A DNA stretch of 64,000 nucleotides, taken from assembly GCA_050298535.1 (NCBI GenBank), contig JBNKUI010000083.1, positions 1-64,000 of the forward strand, in the 5' to 3' direction. Positions 26,076 to 36,400 of the stretch are shown one piece after another. Both the position numbers and the translations under genes were made by a program. This stretch comes from JABDMH01 sp050298535. GTDB lineage: Bacteria > Bacteroidota > Bacteroidia > Chitinophagales > Saprospiraceae. Within the stretch, counting starts at the first letter, position 1. Each line of letters begins with the position of its first letter. The notes beneath the pieces are model-generated. The model was not told the DNA's origin, ran no database searches, and saw nothing but the letters and a program-made list of their open reading frames with translations.

Positions 26076-26996
26076 ATGCATTTTTTGCCAAGATTCGATG
26101 AGGGGCTTCTGGAGGTGGGTGATACCCATCAGATCTTTTACGCTCAGCACGGAAGTAGTATCGGTGATCCCGTCCTATTTCTTCATGGTGGTCCCGGACT
26201 CGGGACAACCGATTATGATGCCCGATTTTTTCCGGATCACTTTCGAGTCATACGGTATGATCAGCGAGGGGCAGGAAGGAGCAAAGCGTCCAATATTCTG
26301 ATCGCGAATACAACGGACCACTTATTGGGCGATATTGTAAAGCTACTGGACCATCTAAAGATTACACAAAAGGTGATTTTGTTTGGAGGATCCTGGGGTA
26401 GTACCCTTGCCATGCTCTTTGCAATTCGACATCCGGAAAAGGTGTCAAGATTGGTGCTTAGGGGTGTTTTTCTAGGAACCAGGGCTTCCCGCATCTTTTT
26501 TGAACGGCAAGGGGTGAATTTATTTTTTCCGGAAGAATGGGACCAGTATACTTCTTTAGTGCCTGCATCAGAAAAGGAGAATCCTACTCAATATTATTGT
26601 CAGAGAATATTGGAAGGGACCGATGAGGAAAAGGAATTGTATAGTAGGGCATTTAGTAGATACGCGATCACAGTTTCGAGAAGGGGAGGTGTAGAGAATA
26701 TCGATGAGGCCTTAAAGAATTATAATTATTTAAATCAGGCGACTATTCAAGCACATTATTTTAAGCATGATTTTTTTATTCCTGAAGGATATATTCCTGA
26801 AAATATGTCGCAGATCTCAGAGACAAGAGTAGATATCGTTCATGGAAGATACGATCTACTCTGTCTGCCGAAATATGCATACCAATTAAATAAACTGCTC
26901 AAAAACTCAAAACTATATATTGTGGATGCGGGCCATTCTTCCCTCGAACCCGAGACGGAGAAAATGTTGCGAAACATTCTTGCCACACCTGTTTAA
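26076..26996 (+). CDS. Proline iminopeptidase-like alpha/beta hydrolase (peptidase S33)
   Basis: The protein has 306 residues from ATG at 26076, one base after the PhoD stop; the in-frame extension upstream lies inside phoD and is rejected. It has the S33 motifs HGGPG (37-41, oxyanion), YDQRGAGRS, nucleophile S106 in GGSWGSTLA, GRYDLLCLP (Asp) and DAGHSS (His). Enzymes of this family remove N-terminal proline from peptides. There is no signal peptide, so it should be cytoplasmic. It is convergent with the TonB receptor, 11 bp away. Confidence 0.92.
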   Translation: MHFLPRFDEGLLEVGDTHQIFYAQHGSSIGDPVLFLHGGPGLGTTDYDARFFPDHFRVIRYDQRGAGRSKASNILIANTTDHLLGDIVKLLDHLKITQKVILFGGSWGSTLAMLFAIRHPEKVSRLVLRGVFLGTRASRIFFERQGVNLFFPEEWDQYTSLVPASEKENPTQYYCQRILEGTDEEKELYSRAFSRYAITVSRRGGVENIDEALKNYNYLNQATIQAHYFKHDFFIPEGYIPENMSQISETRVDIVHGRYDLLCLPKYAYQLNKLLKNSKLYIVDAGHSSLEPETEKMLRNILATPV

Positions 26997-27007
26997 ATAT
27001 CTCGACA

Positions 27008-29284
27008 TTAAAAATTATACGTTACTTTCCCCCTTATAAAAAACGGAGTGCCTGGCGTGAAATGAATTTCCTCAACCGAGTTTGTTTCATTGGCCAATCG
27101 TGATTCTGTGGCAAATTGTGTTTCATTCCATTCTACATCAAATAGATTTTCTACGATCACTGAAAAGTCTACTTTTTTCAGGCTATACCCCAGATTTAAA
27201 TCTGTGACAAAATATCCTTTGGCAATTATGGAATTATCTTCATTAGCTGGTCGATCGCCCATATATCGATATTTTACACCACCGAAGAATCCGGACGGAT
27301 ATTTGAAACTTAATTGAGCGAGACTGGTTAATTTGGGTGCCAAAGGAATCAGGTCTTCTCCTTCTGCCTCTCCAATACTTCGTGCTCGGGTAAAGTTACC
27401 ATCAACTCTTAGATTCCAATATTTCACGGGCGAAATGCGGGCTCCCAATTCGAGACCATAGCGATTGGTTTTGCCACTGGGCTCTACAATTCCAGCATCG
27501 CCGACATATACTAATTCCTGCTCAAGATCCAGATGCCATAACGTGGCATTCAACATGAGTTTATTCGATGGCTTATACACCAATCCCAGATCTACTCCGG
27601 TCGCCCTGGTCATCAGGGGATTTGCTGCGTCAAAAATAGCGAGTCTTGTATCGTTGCTATGAAATCCCAAGCCATATTTGGCAAAAACCTGAAGCTGATG
27701 ATTGAGGGTATATGAGATAGAGACCTTGGGGCTTATAAAGGCGTCATAGATTTCGGAAGTTCCAGTTGATGGTGTTTTTTGATCAGCATATCGAGCCTTG
27801 ATTTGATCTAATCGTAACCCGGCATTGATTGACCATTTACCAAGTGAAAACTCATTATTAAAGTAGCTATAGTAATTCCGCTCTCGGATGTCACCAAATT
27901 GGTGATAGAATTGTATAGTGGAGCGGTTGATCGTTTTTGACAATTCATTGTCATTTGAGAAGTCAGAACGAAATCCCAGCCCCGCTTCGATAAAGTGATC
28001 GATATTTCCATATTCTGATACGTGCTGAAGACTGATTTGTGAACCATAGAGATCTCTCGACTCCCGCTGTCGGATCTGATCTCCGTTTTCCGGATCTTCC
28101 AGAAAGAATGTAAAATTGGAAAACAACTCAAAGTCATAGTGACTAAACCATGCCTGAGCTTTCAGTGATGTCCGATCCGATAACATACCCTGGTACTGAA
28201 GATTGGTATTAAACCGACTGGTTTCCCCTCCTTCCGTGTCATCTATGGCTCCCCATCGGGTAATTTCACCTGACTCAATGGCCCGCACTGGGATTTGACC
28301 CGAGGCACTCCATGATGATGTGAAATAACTATTTGACAGTGTCACGCTACTTCCGTTAGAAGTCTTGTATTGATATTTTCCAAAAATATTGAGACGTTTG
28401 AAATCCTGGGGAGACTCAAAAGGTCCATCTCCCGATCGGTAGGCGCTCGCTATATAGGCGGAATGCTGTCCCTGGTCCACCAGATTCAATTGGGCTACCG
28501 TACGAAATGTATTAAACTGACCGACCTCTTGCGATATGCTACTTCCATGCAAGTGATCCTTGGTCTTAAATTGTATAGCTCCTGCCGTTGCAAAATTGCC
28601 AATGGCTACATCGTAGGGACCTTTCGAATATTCGATTTCCTCTACCAGCTCGGGAATGATAAAATGCAAATCTGAATAACCCTGACCATGCGCATGTGAT
28701 ACCATATTTACAGGCATCCCATCTAATTGTAGGTTGATGTCGGTACCGTGATCGATGTCGAAGCCCCGCAGGAAGATTTGCTCTGCCTTTCCACCGCCTG
28801 CATGCTGGCCGATAAATAGCCCTGGTACAATTGTCATTATTTCCTGACTGGATTGGACCGGTGAAACCGCCAAATCTACTTTGCTGATCGCCTTTGATAC
28901 GTCAGCTCCGGGACTAACCGTCACTGTGGCCAGATCAATTTCAATGGGTTGAAGTACAAATTGTACTTGTTCCGAGGGGTTCATTTGACTTATGGCAAGA
29001 TATTGTGTGTTGTAGCCGAGACCACTAACCACAATCGTGTCAGAAGAACTGAGGTTGCTCAGACTGAATATTCCAGCCATTGATGAATGTGTATGTTGAT
29101 TCTTACCTTTGACTTGTAGATAGACCTCAGAAATCGGATCTCCGTCGATATTTGTGATTTTCCCACGTATGCTCCGTGAAGATTCTTGTGCTGAAACCCC
29201 GCTTCCCATGAGTAGGAAAGCCAGGACCATGAATAAAATTCGACGCCTTCTCCCTTTTTTATTAGTTGTAGTCATCGTTTTCAT
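27008..29284 (-). CDS. TonB-dependent receptor with carboxypeptidase-regulatory-like domain and histidine-rich plug
   Basis: The 758-residue protein has a signal peptide (about 1-32), a CarboxypepD_reg-like domain (about 38-115), a plug (about 125-245) and a 22-strand-type barrel ending in an aromatic-containing strand (IRGKVTYNF). It is much shorter than SusC-type receptors. The plug contains GFDIDHGTDINLQLDGMP followed by VNMVSHAHGQGYSDLHF, a His/Asp-rich loop suggestive of a metal or chelate ligand. It overlaps the preceding TPR gene by ATGA, so it is translationally coupled. It is the last gene of the DUF4331 locus and presumably imports that system's ligand. The ligand is unknown. Confidence 0.92.
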   Translation of the reverse strand: MKTMTTTNKKGRRRRILFMVLAFLLMGSGVSAQESSRSIRGKITNIDGDPISEVYLQVKGKNQHTHSSMAGIFSLSNLSSSDTIVVSGLGYNTQYLAISQMNPSEQVQFVLQPIEIDLATVTVSPGADVSKAISKVDLAVSPVQSSQEIMTIVPGLFIGQHAGGGKAEQIFLRGFDIDHGTDINLQLDGMPVNMVSHAHGQGYSDLHFIIPELVEEIEYSKGPYDVAIGNFATAGAIQFKTKDHLHGSSISQEVGQFNTFRTVAQLNLVDQGQHSAYIASAYRSGDGPFESPQDFKRLNIFGKYQYKTSNGSSVTLSNSYFTSSWSASGQIPVRAIESGEITRWGAIDDTEGGETSRFNTNLQYQGMLSDRTSLKAQAWFSHYDFELFSNFTFFLEDPENGDQIRQRESRDLYGSQISLQHVSEYGNIDHFIEAGLGFRSDFSNDNELSKTINRSTIQFYHQFGDIRERNYYSYFNNEFSLGKWSINAGLRLDQIKARYADQKTPSTGTSEIYDAFISPKVSISYTLNHQLQVFAKYGLGFHSNDTRLAIFDAANPLMTRATGVDLGLVYKPSNKLMLNATLWHLDLEQELVYVGDAGIVEPSGKTNRYGLELGARISPVKYWNLRVDGNFTRARSIGEAEGEDLIPLAPKLTSLAQLSFKYPSGFFGGVKYRYMGDRPANEDNSIIAKGYFVTDLNLGYSLKKVDFSVIVENLFDVEWNETQFATESRLANETNSVEEIHFTPGTPFFIRGKVTYNF

Positions 29285-30531
29285 GATTGTACTTTTTGGG
29301 TTTTGAATGGACCAATTTCAAAGCTGGCAGAGTCAAGTTCTTTCATGATAGGTATTGTGGCATCCGGGTCATCCTCAAGTATTTCAAGTAAATGTAAAAG
29401 TACATCGGGTTCGGATGTTTTTCCAAGCACCTCCTCATAAACGATATTCTTAGCCTTGTTGTGTTCTCCCTGCTTATAATATACGTAAGCAAGAAGATCA
29501 TAGGATTCTGCAGTGGGTCTTTCTTCCACTTCGTGTTTTGCCAATTGTAGTGCCTTATTTAAGTCAGAGTATTCTTGCGTGGTATATAATTCAATAAGAT
29601 ATTTGTTATACATATTACCATACAATTCATGAGTGACTTCTTGTATGAAGTTTTGAAGAATTTTCTCTGCCTCATCTCTTTTGGAGGCAAAAGTCTTGAG
29701 TTCCCCTGCCAGTAATTTCAGGTCAGGAGAATTGTTATATTGCGCAATCTGTTGGACGATACTTATGGCTTTTTCATAATTTTTTTCATGAGAGTATGCT
29801 ATCCATGCTAATCCTTTTAGGGCATACCAATTATTCGGATTTATTTCTAAAGTCTGATGGTAGCAGTGAGCTGCATGTTTGATCTTACCCGCATGGCCAT
29901 AAAAATCTCCCAGGTTTGCAAACACCCATTCCTGGTGATGGGAATTCCTGGTTTTTATGGCATTTTCTTTAGCAAGCTCCATGAGTTGAATGGCTCTGGT
30001 AAGATTACCTTTACTATCTTCCCGTTTCGCGGCTCGTATCAAGAAATTGAAATCTTTTAATGTTCCAATTTTGCTCAGAATAGCCTCTGAAGCTGCATCG
30101 TTCCCTATTTCATGAAATAGGTCAAAAAGTATGAGATCATTGGCTCGTTCATTGTCACCTAAAATATCTGCTTCGAGCATGAAATCAAGGGCGTCACAAA
30201 ATCTATGCTGTTTAATCAGGTTTTGAGAAATACTCCTGAGAAGTATGCTTTTTTGATTTTTGGGTGTTTTTTCAATGGCTGATGCCAAAAGCCTTTCTGC
30301 TTTCTTGAGGTCCTGAATATCTGCAGTAGTCTCATATTTTGAGATGTAAGCTTGTGCGAGTGGAGCATGGTAGGGGATCTGGTTAGGATGTTTTTTTAAT
30401 TTATTTTCCCAAAAGGAAATTTCTCGATCTATCGAGTTGATTTTTTCAGTGGGATCATAAGCTACCAGTCTTTTTTCCAGGCTTTGTCCATTGATCATTG
30501 AAAGAATGAAATATATCGTCAATAATAACAT
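29281..30531 (-). CDS. Secreted tetratricopeptide repeat protein
   Basis: The 416-residue protein has a short signal peptide (about 1-16) followed by about eight TPR-like units (for example WVFANLGDFYGHAGKIKHAA and YALKGLAWIAYSHEKNYEKA). It probably acts as a periplasmic scaffold. It overlaps the TonB receptor start by 4 bp and is preceded by a hairpin after the split DUF4331 pair. A second TPR protein of similar size (32016-33260) lies in the same locus, so the two may be partners of different DUF4331 proteins. Confidence 0.85.
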   Translation of the reverse strand: MLLLTIYFILSMINGQSLEKRLVAYDPTEKINSIDREISFWENKLKKHPNQIPYHAPLAQAYISKYETTADIQDLKKAERLLASAIEKTPKNQKSILLRSISQNLIKQHRFCDALDFMLEADILGDNERANDLILFDLFHEIGNDAASEAILSKIGTLKDFNFLIRAAKREDSKGNLTRAIQLMELAKENAIKTRNSHHQEWVFANLGDFYGHAGKIKHAAHCYHQTLEINPNNWYALKGLAWIAYSHEKNYEKAISIVQQIAQYNNSPDLKLLAGELKTFASKRDEAEKILQNFIQEVTHELYGNMYNKYLIELYTTQEYSDLNKALQLAKHEVEERPTAESYDLLAYVYYKQGEHNKAKNIVYEEVLGKTSEPDVLLHLLEILEDDPDATIPIMKELDSASFEIGPFKTQKVQS

Positions 30532-30558
30532 GGTAATAGTTTTTAGATTTTGAAAAGT

Positions 30559-30592
30559 AAGGGCACCAATCTATTTATGATTGGTTACCCTT
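30559..30592 (-). terminator. Hairpin between the split DUF4331 genes and the TPR gene
   Basis: The arms AAGGG-CA-CCAATC (30559-30571) and GATTGG-TTA-CCCTT (30579-30592) are complementary apart from a small internal loop. The minus-strand 3' flank is ACTTTTC, a weak U tract. It may be a leaky terminator that lowers expression of the downstream TPR/TonB genes. Confidence 0.5.
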
Positions 30593-30622
30593 GCAAAGAC
30601 TGAGTGTGTTTACTGTGATTGT

Positions 30623-31174
30623 TTACCAGGGTGCAGCCAGGTAGGGGAAATTGCTATCAAATGATTTGTCGTTTGAATCCACATTGTCGCTTGTTAGGCT
30701 TGCATTTTCTGATCCATCAGGACCACCGAAAATCAATAACAATTCAGTATCGATGACATCATCGGCAAGTGCTCTACCTGTCAGGACATTTGTACCGTCA
30801 AAAAAAGTAGTGGTGCCATTCATAGCAACCGTCAGCACATCTGTAGCGAGCACTGTTGTAAATGTTTCAGCATCTAAACCTAATGCATTGGTAGTGTAGC
30901 CGGGATTTACCGCCATCAAAGTATTTTGAAATGTAGGTTGAAAGCTTCCTGCCTGATTGGATGGGGTCGTGGTGTTGAAATCATCCTTCATATTAGAAGG
31001 TACAAAAACAGTATTTACGCCCGGTCGACCCATCTGATCTGCCTGGACATACATGCCTGAAAAATCAACGTCTGGGATAGTGACCATGGGATCATCATCT
31101 TTATCGCAGGAAATGAACCCAATAGTGAGTGATAATAAGATTAGAACTTGAAAACTATATTTTAAAACTGACAT
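30623..31174 (-). CDS. DUF4331 C-terminal half, separate lipoprotein
   Basis: The 183-residue protein has its own lipoprotein signal (GFISC, Cys23). Its C-terminus matches the end of the full-length DUF4331 proteins in this window. LTGRALADDVIDTELLLIF corresponds to GRRLEDDVTRIELQAV, and VDSNDKSFDSNFPYLAAPW to VEKNDKPFKTAFPYVAMPW. The N-terminal half of the domain is encoded separately 46 bp upstream. I infer that the two chains reassemble outside the cytoplasm. The molecular function of DUF4331 is unknown to me. Confidence 0.8.
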   Translation of the reverse strand: MSVLKYSFQVLILLSLTIGFISCDKDDDPMVTIPDVDFSGMYVQADQMGRPGVNTVFVPSNMKDDFNTTTPSNQAGSFQPTFQNTLMAVNPGYTTNALGLDAETFTTVLATDVLTVAMNGTTTFFDGTNVLTGRALADDVIDTELLLIFGGPDGSENASLTSDNVDSNDKSFDSNFPYLAAPW

Positions 31175-31220
31175 TTTGTTTCTTTTTAAATGTAATGAAA
31201 AGTGATGGTGAGATTAATTA

Positions 31221-31874
31221 CTAGCTTTTTGTTTTAGTGACTACCCAGGTGTTGATCATGTCACCAGCTCCCAGGCTAGACTTTGGCACTTCGACTACGA
31301 TGGAAAGTACATTTGTACCGGCAAAGGTGTCGGTACCAGGATTATTAAACCCGGTGGCGTTGCCTGCCAGTATTTCATTAAACTGTGCAATGTCAAAGAA
31401 GAAAGGATCATCTCTGGGGCCTGCAAATAATCGCATGTTTCCCTGACTTGACATGATCGCATTATCACCATATGCAGTGATATCTACATCCATTTTGGGT
31501 GCATTTTCATCAATCCTACTTTGCTTTCCGGTCATGGAAGGTTGATAAGGACCAAATGCATACATTTTCCCATCCTTGGGAATCAGTTGTATTACCATAT
31601 CCTCAATGTAATCTCCATCATTATCGATGTTTATTTCGGTGAGTACGTTTTCATCAAAGGAAGCAGCGCTTGTCATTCCAGGGCTCATCAGGCCTTGTAG
31701 GGTGGTCACAAATACCATGTTGTCATTATTGGAAGGACTTTGAAATGCATAGAAATCTCCCAGGTCTGAACTTGTCGAGGATACATCAGGTGCATCTATG
31801 TGATCTGCTGAGGTCAAGAAGATTAGAATGCCTCCAAAAAAGAGTGCACCTATTAACAATTTTAGATTTTTCAT
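31221..31874 (-). CDS. DUF4331 N-terminal half, secreted
   Basis: The 217-residue protein has a signal peptide (about 1-23) and then the DUF4331 N-terminal signature: DHIDAPDVSSTSSDLGDFYAF, parallel to SHREAPLIASDPLADNTDLYAF in the larger paralogues. It also has the GPRDDPFFFDIAQF segment, which matches GPIDDPFFVDLGAIF. It ends at a natural stop where the larger proteins continue. It is paired with the C-terminal half downstream. Conserved His, Asp and Arg near the mature N-terminus could bind a ligand or metal; that is speculation. Confidence 0.82.
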   Translation of the reverse strand: MKNLKLLIGALFFGGILIFLTSADHIDAPDVSSTSSDLGDFYAFQSPSNNDNMVFVTTLQGLMSPGMTSAASFDENVLTEINIDNDGDYIEDMVIQLIPKDGKMYAFGPYQPSMTGKQSRIDENAPKMDVDITAYGDNAIMSSQGNMRLFAGPRDDPFFFDIAQFNEILAGNATGFNNPGTDTFAGTNVLSIVVEVPKSSLGAGDMINTWVVTKTKS

Positions 31875-31949
31875 ATTAAATAAATTTTGTTTAATGATAT
31901 AAGAGTTTATTTCTGTCTGTTACTTGTTATGGGATACAGCTATCCTCTT

Positions 31950-31965
31950 CAGATGAGGACATCTG
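31950..31965. promoter_or_regulatory. Small dyad upstream of the split DUF4331 operon
   Basis: CAGATG-AGGA-CATCTG is a perfect 6-bp dyad 76-91 bp upstream of the gene start at 31874. It could be an operator or a short hairpin. No T tract adjoins the dyad itself. Confidence 0.3.
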
Positions 31966-32015
31966 TCTTCCTGGATTAAAAAAAAATTCTGTTTTAGATT
32001 GTGTGGCTTCGAAGC

Positions 32016-33260
32016 CTAAAGTGAACTCCTTAAGTCTGCTATTTCTGGATGTTTGGAATTGGTGCGAGTTGCAGCCGCCAGGTATTTTTCGGTATCATCA
32101 AAATCTTGTGTCTCTGCAGTAATTCGAGCCAGTATACAGTTGACATCGATATTGGCAGGTCTTTTTTGATACTCCTCATTTGCGAATTTCCATGCAGTTT
32201 GCGGGTCATCAAGTAAAGTGAGATATAAATCAGCATATTCCAGATTCATGTTATGACCGTTGGCTACGTCATCTTCCAGCATCACCAGGATCTCTTTTAC
32301 TAATTCGGATTTTTCTTCGTGTCTGAGCTGTCGGTCGTATATTTCAGCAAGTGATATGTAAAAGCCCACTTCTGGAATGGCAGAAATTGCTTTCAGATAA
32401 AAAGCTTCTGCCTTTTCTAGTTCACCATTGATCTTATGAACATCGGCGATGCCTGCAAGGGCGAATGGATAATTAGGTCGAACGTCCAGGATGGATTCAA
32501 AGATTTTCTTGGCAACATTGGGATTATCATATGTCAGATATAATTCTCCCAAGGTTAAAGCGGCCCAGGCCGTTTCTTCCTTTCCAGGGAGACCGGATTT
32601 CACAGCCATGGACATGGCCTCCAGACTTCCTTCGATATCTCCATGGATTTCACGTAGATACGATACTCTTGAATACGATCGGATATCGGGTCTGATTTTC
32701 ATCATTTTATCGGCAATCTCAATGGCCTTCTCATAATCTCCCAATTCAACATGAGCGTCTACAAGAACACCCAGAATTTGCGCATTGTAAGGGTTTAGTG
32801 CCACCGCTTCCTGGCCAGTTTCCAGGGCATCCTGAAATTCATGTAGCGATAGTTGTACACCAGCTTTCGTGGATAGAGCGATGAAGCGGAGATCATTTTT
32901 TACGCTCTTACTTTCCAATATGTTGTTAAGCATCTTAAGTGCCGCAGGATAGTAATGGCCGTGTTCACCCGTTACCCTGGCTTCTTTGATAAACAGCTGT
33001 GCGAGGGTAAGTTGAGCTTTTTCAACGTCGATATCGGCATAGATCTTCTTGCGTTGTGCAGCGTAGATGTTCTGGACATCGGTCCACTCATTTCCATATT
33101 GGATGGCCGCATTTCTGTCTAGCAATGAAGGAATAGATTTTTCACGGGAATGAACATCTCCTTTAGTCTGGAATGTATCGGTAGCTATCAATGTGATACC
33201 AATGAGTGCCAGTGCAAGAACTCGAATGATGAGATTAGGTTTTTTCTTTAGTTTCTGCAT
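32016..33260 (-). CDS. Secreted TPR protein of the DUF4331 locus
   Basis: The 414-residue protein has an N-terminal hydrophobic signal or anchor (about 11-29) followed by around nine TPR units (for example LGVLVDAHVELGDYEKAIEI and ALAGIADVHKINGELEKAEA). It is likely periplasmic. A strong terminator after the upstream 1285-residue gene shows that this gene starts a new transcript. TPR proteins next to DUF4331 proteins suggest assembly or scaffolding. Sequence similarity to the other TPR protein of the locus is not obvious by eye. Confidence 0.85.
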   Translation of the reverse strand: MQKLKKKPNLIIRVLALALIGITLIATDTFQTKGDVHSREKSIPSLLDRNAAIQYGNEWTDVQNIYAAQRKKIYADIDVEKAQLTLAQLFIKEARVTGEHGHYYPAALKMLNNILESKSVKNDLRFIALSTKAGVQLSLHEFQDALETGQEAVALNPYNAQILGVLVDAHVELGDYEKAIEIADKMMKIRPDIRSYSRVSYLREIHGDIEGSLEAMSMAVKSGLPGKEETAWAALTLGELYLTYDNPNVAKKIFESILDVRPNYPFALAGIADVHKINGELEKAEAFYLKAISAIPEVGFYISLAEIYDRQLRHEEKSELVKEILVMLEDDVANGHNMNLEYADLYLTLLDDPQTAWKFANEEYQKRPANIDVNCILARITAETQDFDDTEKYLAAATRTNSKHPEIADLRSSL

Positions 33261-33350
33261 AATATTAGTTGTTGAGTTTTTACTTAATGGGGGTTTTTCG
33301 ACCCTTCACCATTACTTACGGGTGTACCGGAACATTTGGATTTCCAACAA

Positions 33351-33392
33351 TCAAAAAAAATTAAAAAGGGCCATACCTTTGTACGACCCTTT
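33351..33392 (-). terminator. Strong rho-independent terminator after the DUF4331-propeller gene
   Basis: On the minus strand AAAGGGTCGTAC and GTATGGCCCTTT (plus coordinates 33381-33392 and 33365-33376) form a 12-bp stem that includes three G-U pairs and a 4-nt loop. A T-rich tract with eight consecutive T follows (33364-33351). It lies about 40 bp after the stop codon. Confidence 0.85.
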
Positions 33393-33434
33393 AAAACCCA
33401 AAAACTATTATGACTCCATAGAGCACCAATAGTG

Positions 33435-36400
33435 TTACTCTACTTTGCTGAATTTCATAGCTTTATGAAAGGAGTCCCCACTGATTGATATGATATACAT
33501 ACCTGTGGACAGATTCCTTGTATTGATGACCGTTCGATTATTGTCAATAATTTGCTGGTGCATTATTTGACCAGAGAGGTCAGAGATAGTGACTCTGGCG
33601 TTTCTATAAAGCTTTTTCTTACCATTAAATTCAAGATTCAAATCATTGAAAGTTGGATTTGGATAGACGATAGCTTCAAATGAACCCTCTACGGTATTGA
33701 TCACGGCAGTGGTGGTACTGTCAGCTTCATCCAGATAGATAGCAGACGCACCCGGAACCATCATATTGAAGCTAGGAGCTACGTTGCCTATATCACCGAA
33801 GTTGAATCCCAGTACTCGTCCACCTCCGTTTGCCCGTTCGGCCACGAAGATCATACCATCATAGGCATCATATGCAATATCTACTGGATTCCCCAATAAG
33901 GTCTGATCACCTGCGATGACCCGCTGTTCGTCAGCAGATATCACGCCGTCCGCAATACTTCCTGTAAAGTCATTAATGATAAAGTAAGCTCCATCTTCTG
34001 CTGAAGAAGCTTCACCCACGTCGGTCAAGATCATTATGTCCTGGTCCATCACATAAGTGATACCATGAGTACGTACAAGACCATCTACCATGATAGACTG
34101 TGAGGCAGTGACGGCACCATCTGGCTGTGATAGGAAGTCACTATAGATAGAAACCATGTTTGAGTTATCCTCGATAGCCACCAGGTCGCTACCCATAAAT
34201 TGAATTCCCCAAAGATTGATGTCCACTGTATGCTCCTTGACATATTCGATAGCATCTGCCGAAATCTGATATATCACAAACTTGTTTGTCATGTCATTGG
34301 CATCGCTAGCATCCTGTGCAACCACCAACATATCACCCATGACGGCGATTTCTCTTCCATTGATGAAATCTGAAGAAGAGGTGGCAGTCAGTTGTAAAGG
34401 GTCACCGGTCATAATGCTGCTCTTTACATTGCTGTAGGCGTTTATGACATTGTCGGTACGATTTAGCTGATAAAGGACATCGTTGTCTCGATCATAGTAG
34501 ATACCATCAGCATCTCTGGCCATTACCTCAAAAGTGCTGGAGCTGATGGATCCATCAGACAGTCGCTGGAATACATAGACCAGCGAATCTGTATTAGAGG
34601 AAACATAGAAGTCTGAGACCATCTCGGCCTCCACCATAGTGTCTGTGACCATTCCACTCAAATAAATGGCAGAACTTCCTCCCACCTGAGAGTTGTATGA
34701 AGGTGCTGCATTGCCAGAAGATGTATAGTCAAATCCCAGCACACGACCTCCATCGTTAGCTCGTTCTGCTACATAGATCATTTGATCAGTTGGATCGTAG
34801 GCAATGTCTACCGGGTTGCCAAGGAATGTCGCCGGACCGGCCACCTTGGTTTGTTCGTCAAGTGAAATAGTCCCGTCCATCATAGCTGTCTGGAAGTCTT
34901 CAATAACAATGTATGCACCATCATCAGCTGAAGAAGCTTCTCCTACATCTGTAAGGAACATGATGTCATCTTGTGTCCAGTAGGTTATTCCATGAGTACG
35001 CACCAAACTGTCAACAGTGATGGAAGTGGATACATCAATATCTCCTTCATCAGTGGCTAGAAAGTCTTCAAAAATGGCTACGCGGTTGGAATTATCTTCA
35101 ATCGCAATCAAGTCAGACCCTGCAAATTGAAGTCCCCACAGATTAATAGGAGAAATATTCTCCTTCACAAAAGTGATCTCTGTTGGCGAAATTTGATAGG
35201 TGACGAGTTTGTTAGTCATTTCGTTTGCATCACTTGCATCCTGCGCTACCACTAGCATGTTGTCTGACACAGCAATTTCCCGGCCATTGCTAAAGTCTGA
35301 GGTTGACGTAGCAGTCAGCTCTAATGGGTCCCCGGTCATGATGCTATTGCTAACACCGCTATAGGCGTTTATGACATTGTCAGTACGATTTAGCTGATAG
35401 AACACATCATTTTGCTCATCGTAATAGATACCATCCGCATCATTTGCCTCTACTTCAAAACTTTGTTTTGCGATCGTGCCATCCGTGAGTTTCTGGAACA
35501 CATATACGAGGCTATCCGTATTAGATGATACGAAGAAGGTAGATACAACCTCGTCTTCCATGATAGTGGTGGGAACGATTTCACCGCTGCACGGACCGGT
35601 ACCACTGTGAGGCATTGCGAGATAAGGGAAAGCTGAGGTAAAGCTTTTGTCGTTCTGCTCCACACCAGTAGAGTATGTAAGTACGTCCAACAAGTCAGTT
35701 GTGACGGGACTTTCACCTGCACTGGGATCGTAATCGTCGTACCAAAGTCCAACAGCGGCAAGTACTATTCCACCAACGGCTTGCAATTCAATTCGTGTCA
35801 CATCGTCTTCTAGTCGTCGTCCATTGGGAAATCCATCCATATTGGGAATGAATTCCATAGCAGCTGATGTATTATAGGGTTCGGCAGTGAGACCGAGTAC
35901 GGCAGCCTGCACAAGACCTAAAGTGCTAAAATTGGCGTCATCCCGCGCTGTGACGGGTACCGCCATGTTCAGTCGCAACATATCTCCGCCATTCGGTAAA
36001 AAGTTGTGAATGAAAGGCTTACCTGCTGCTACAGGGTTACCTGCTTTGCCTGTGGCCAGTTGATAGGGTATGGCATTAGGTACGCCGGTATGAAATATGG
36101 GCCAGAGATCCACGGAACGTGGTTTTCCCGGTAAGAGGAGTAAATCACTGAATGCTTCGAATGCAGTTCCTGTCAAATCTCCTCCTGCCAAAGCAGATAC
36201 ACCATCACCTCCATTCGAAAAATCAAACATCCCCAATGAGGCTTTCTGAATTCTTAAGGGACCAAAAGCAGGTACTGCTCCTCCAAATTGATCGTCATCC
36301 ATATACAGAGCAAGCTCAGGATTATAGAAAAACTCATCCAGATTGGTTTCCGCCAATTCATCATAAGGTGTAAGACTATTCCAATAGTCCTTTGATCCGA

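Noticed and set aside
25610..26077. Minus-strand frame of 155 codons opposite the PhoD-like gene
   Set aside because: Antisense to a well-supported gene with known motifs; composition (Cys/Ile-rich) is typical of a shadow.
27008..29284. Reading the TonB receptor as a SusC-type transporter
   Set aside because: It is about 300 residues too short, has no SusC signature motif and no SusD partner.
30623..31874. Idea that the two short DUF4331 genes are one gene broken by a frameshift
   Set aside because: Each has its own start codon and its own signal sequence, and a 46-bp gap separates them.
26997..32015. Possible cobalamin riboswitch controlling the TonB receptor
   Set aside because: The receptor start overlaps the TPR gene, and the upstream gaps are too short or lack the conserved riboswitch core.
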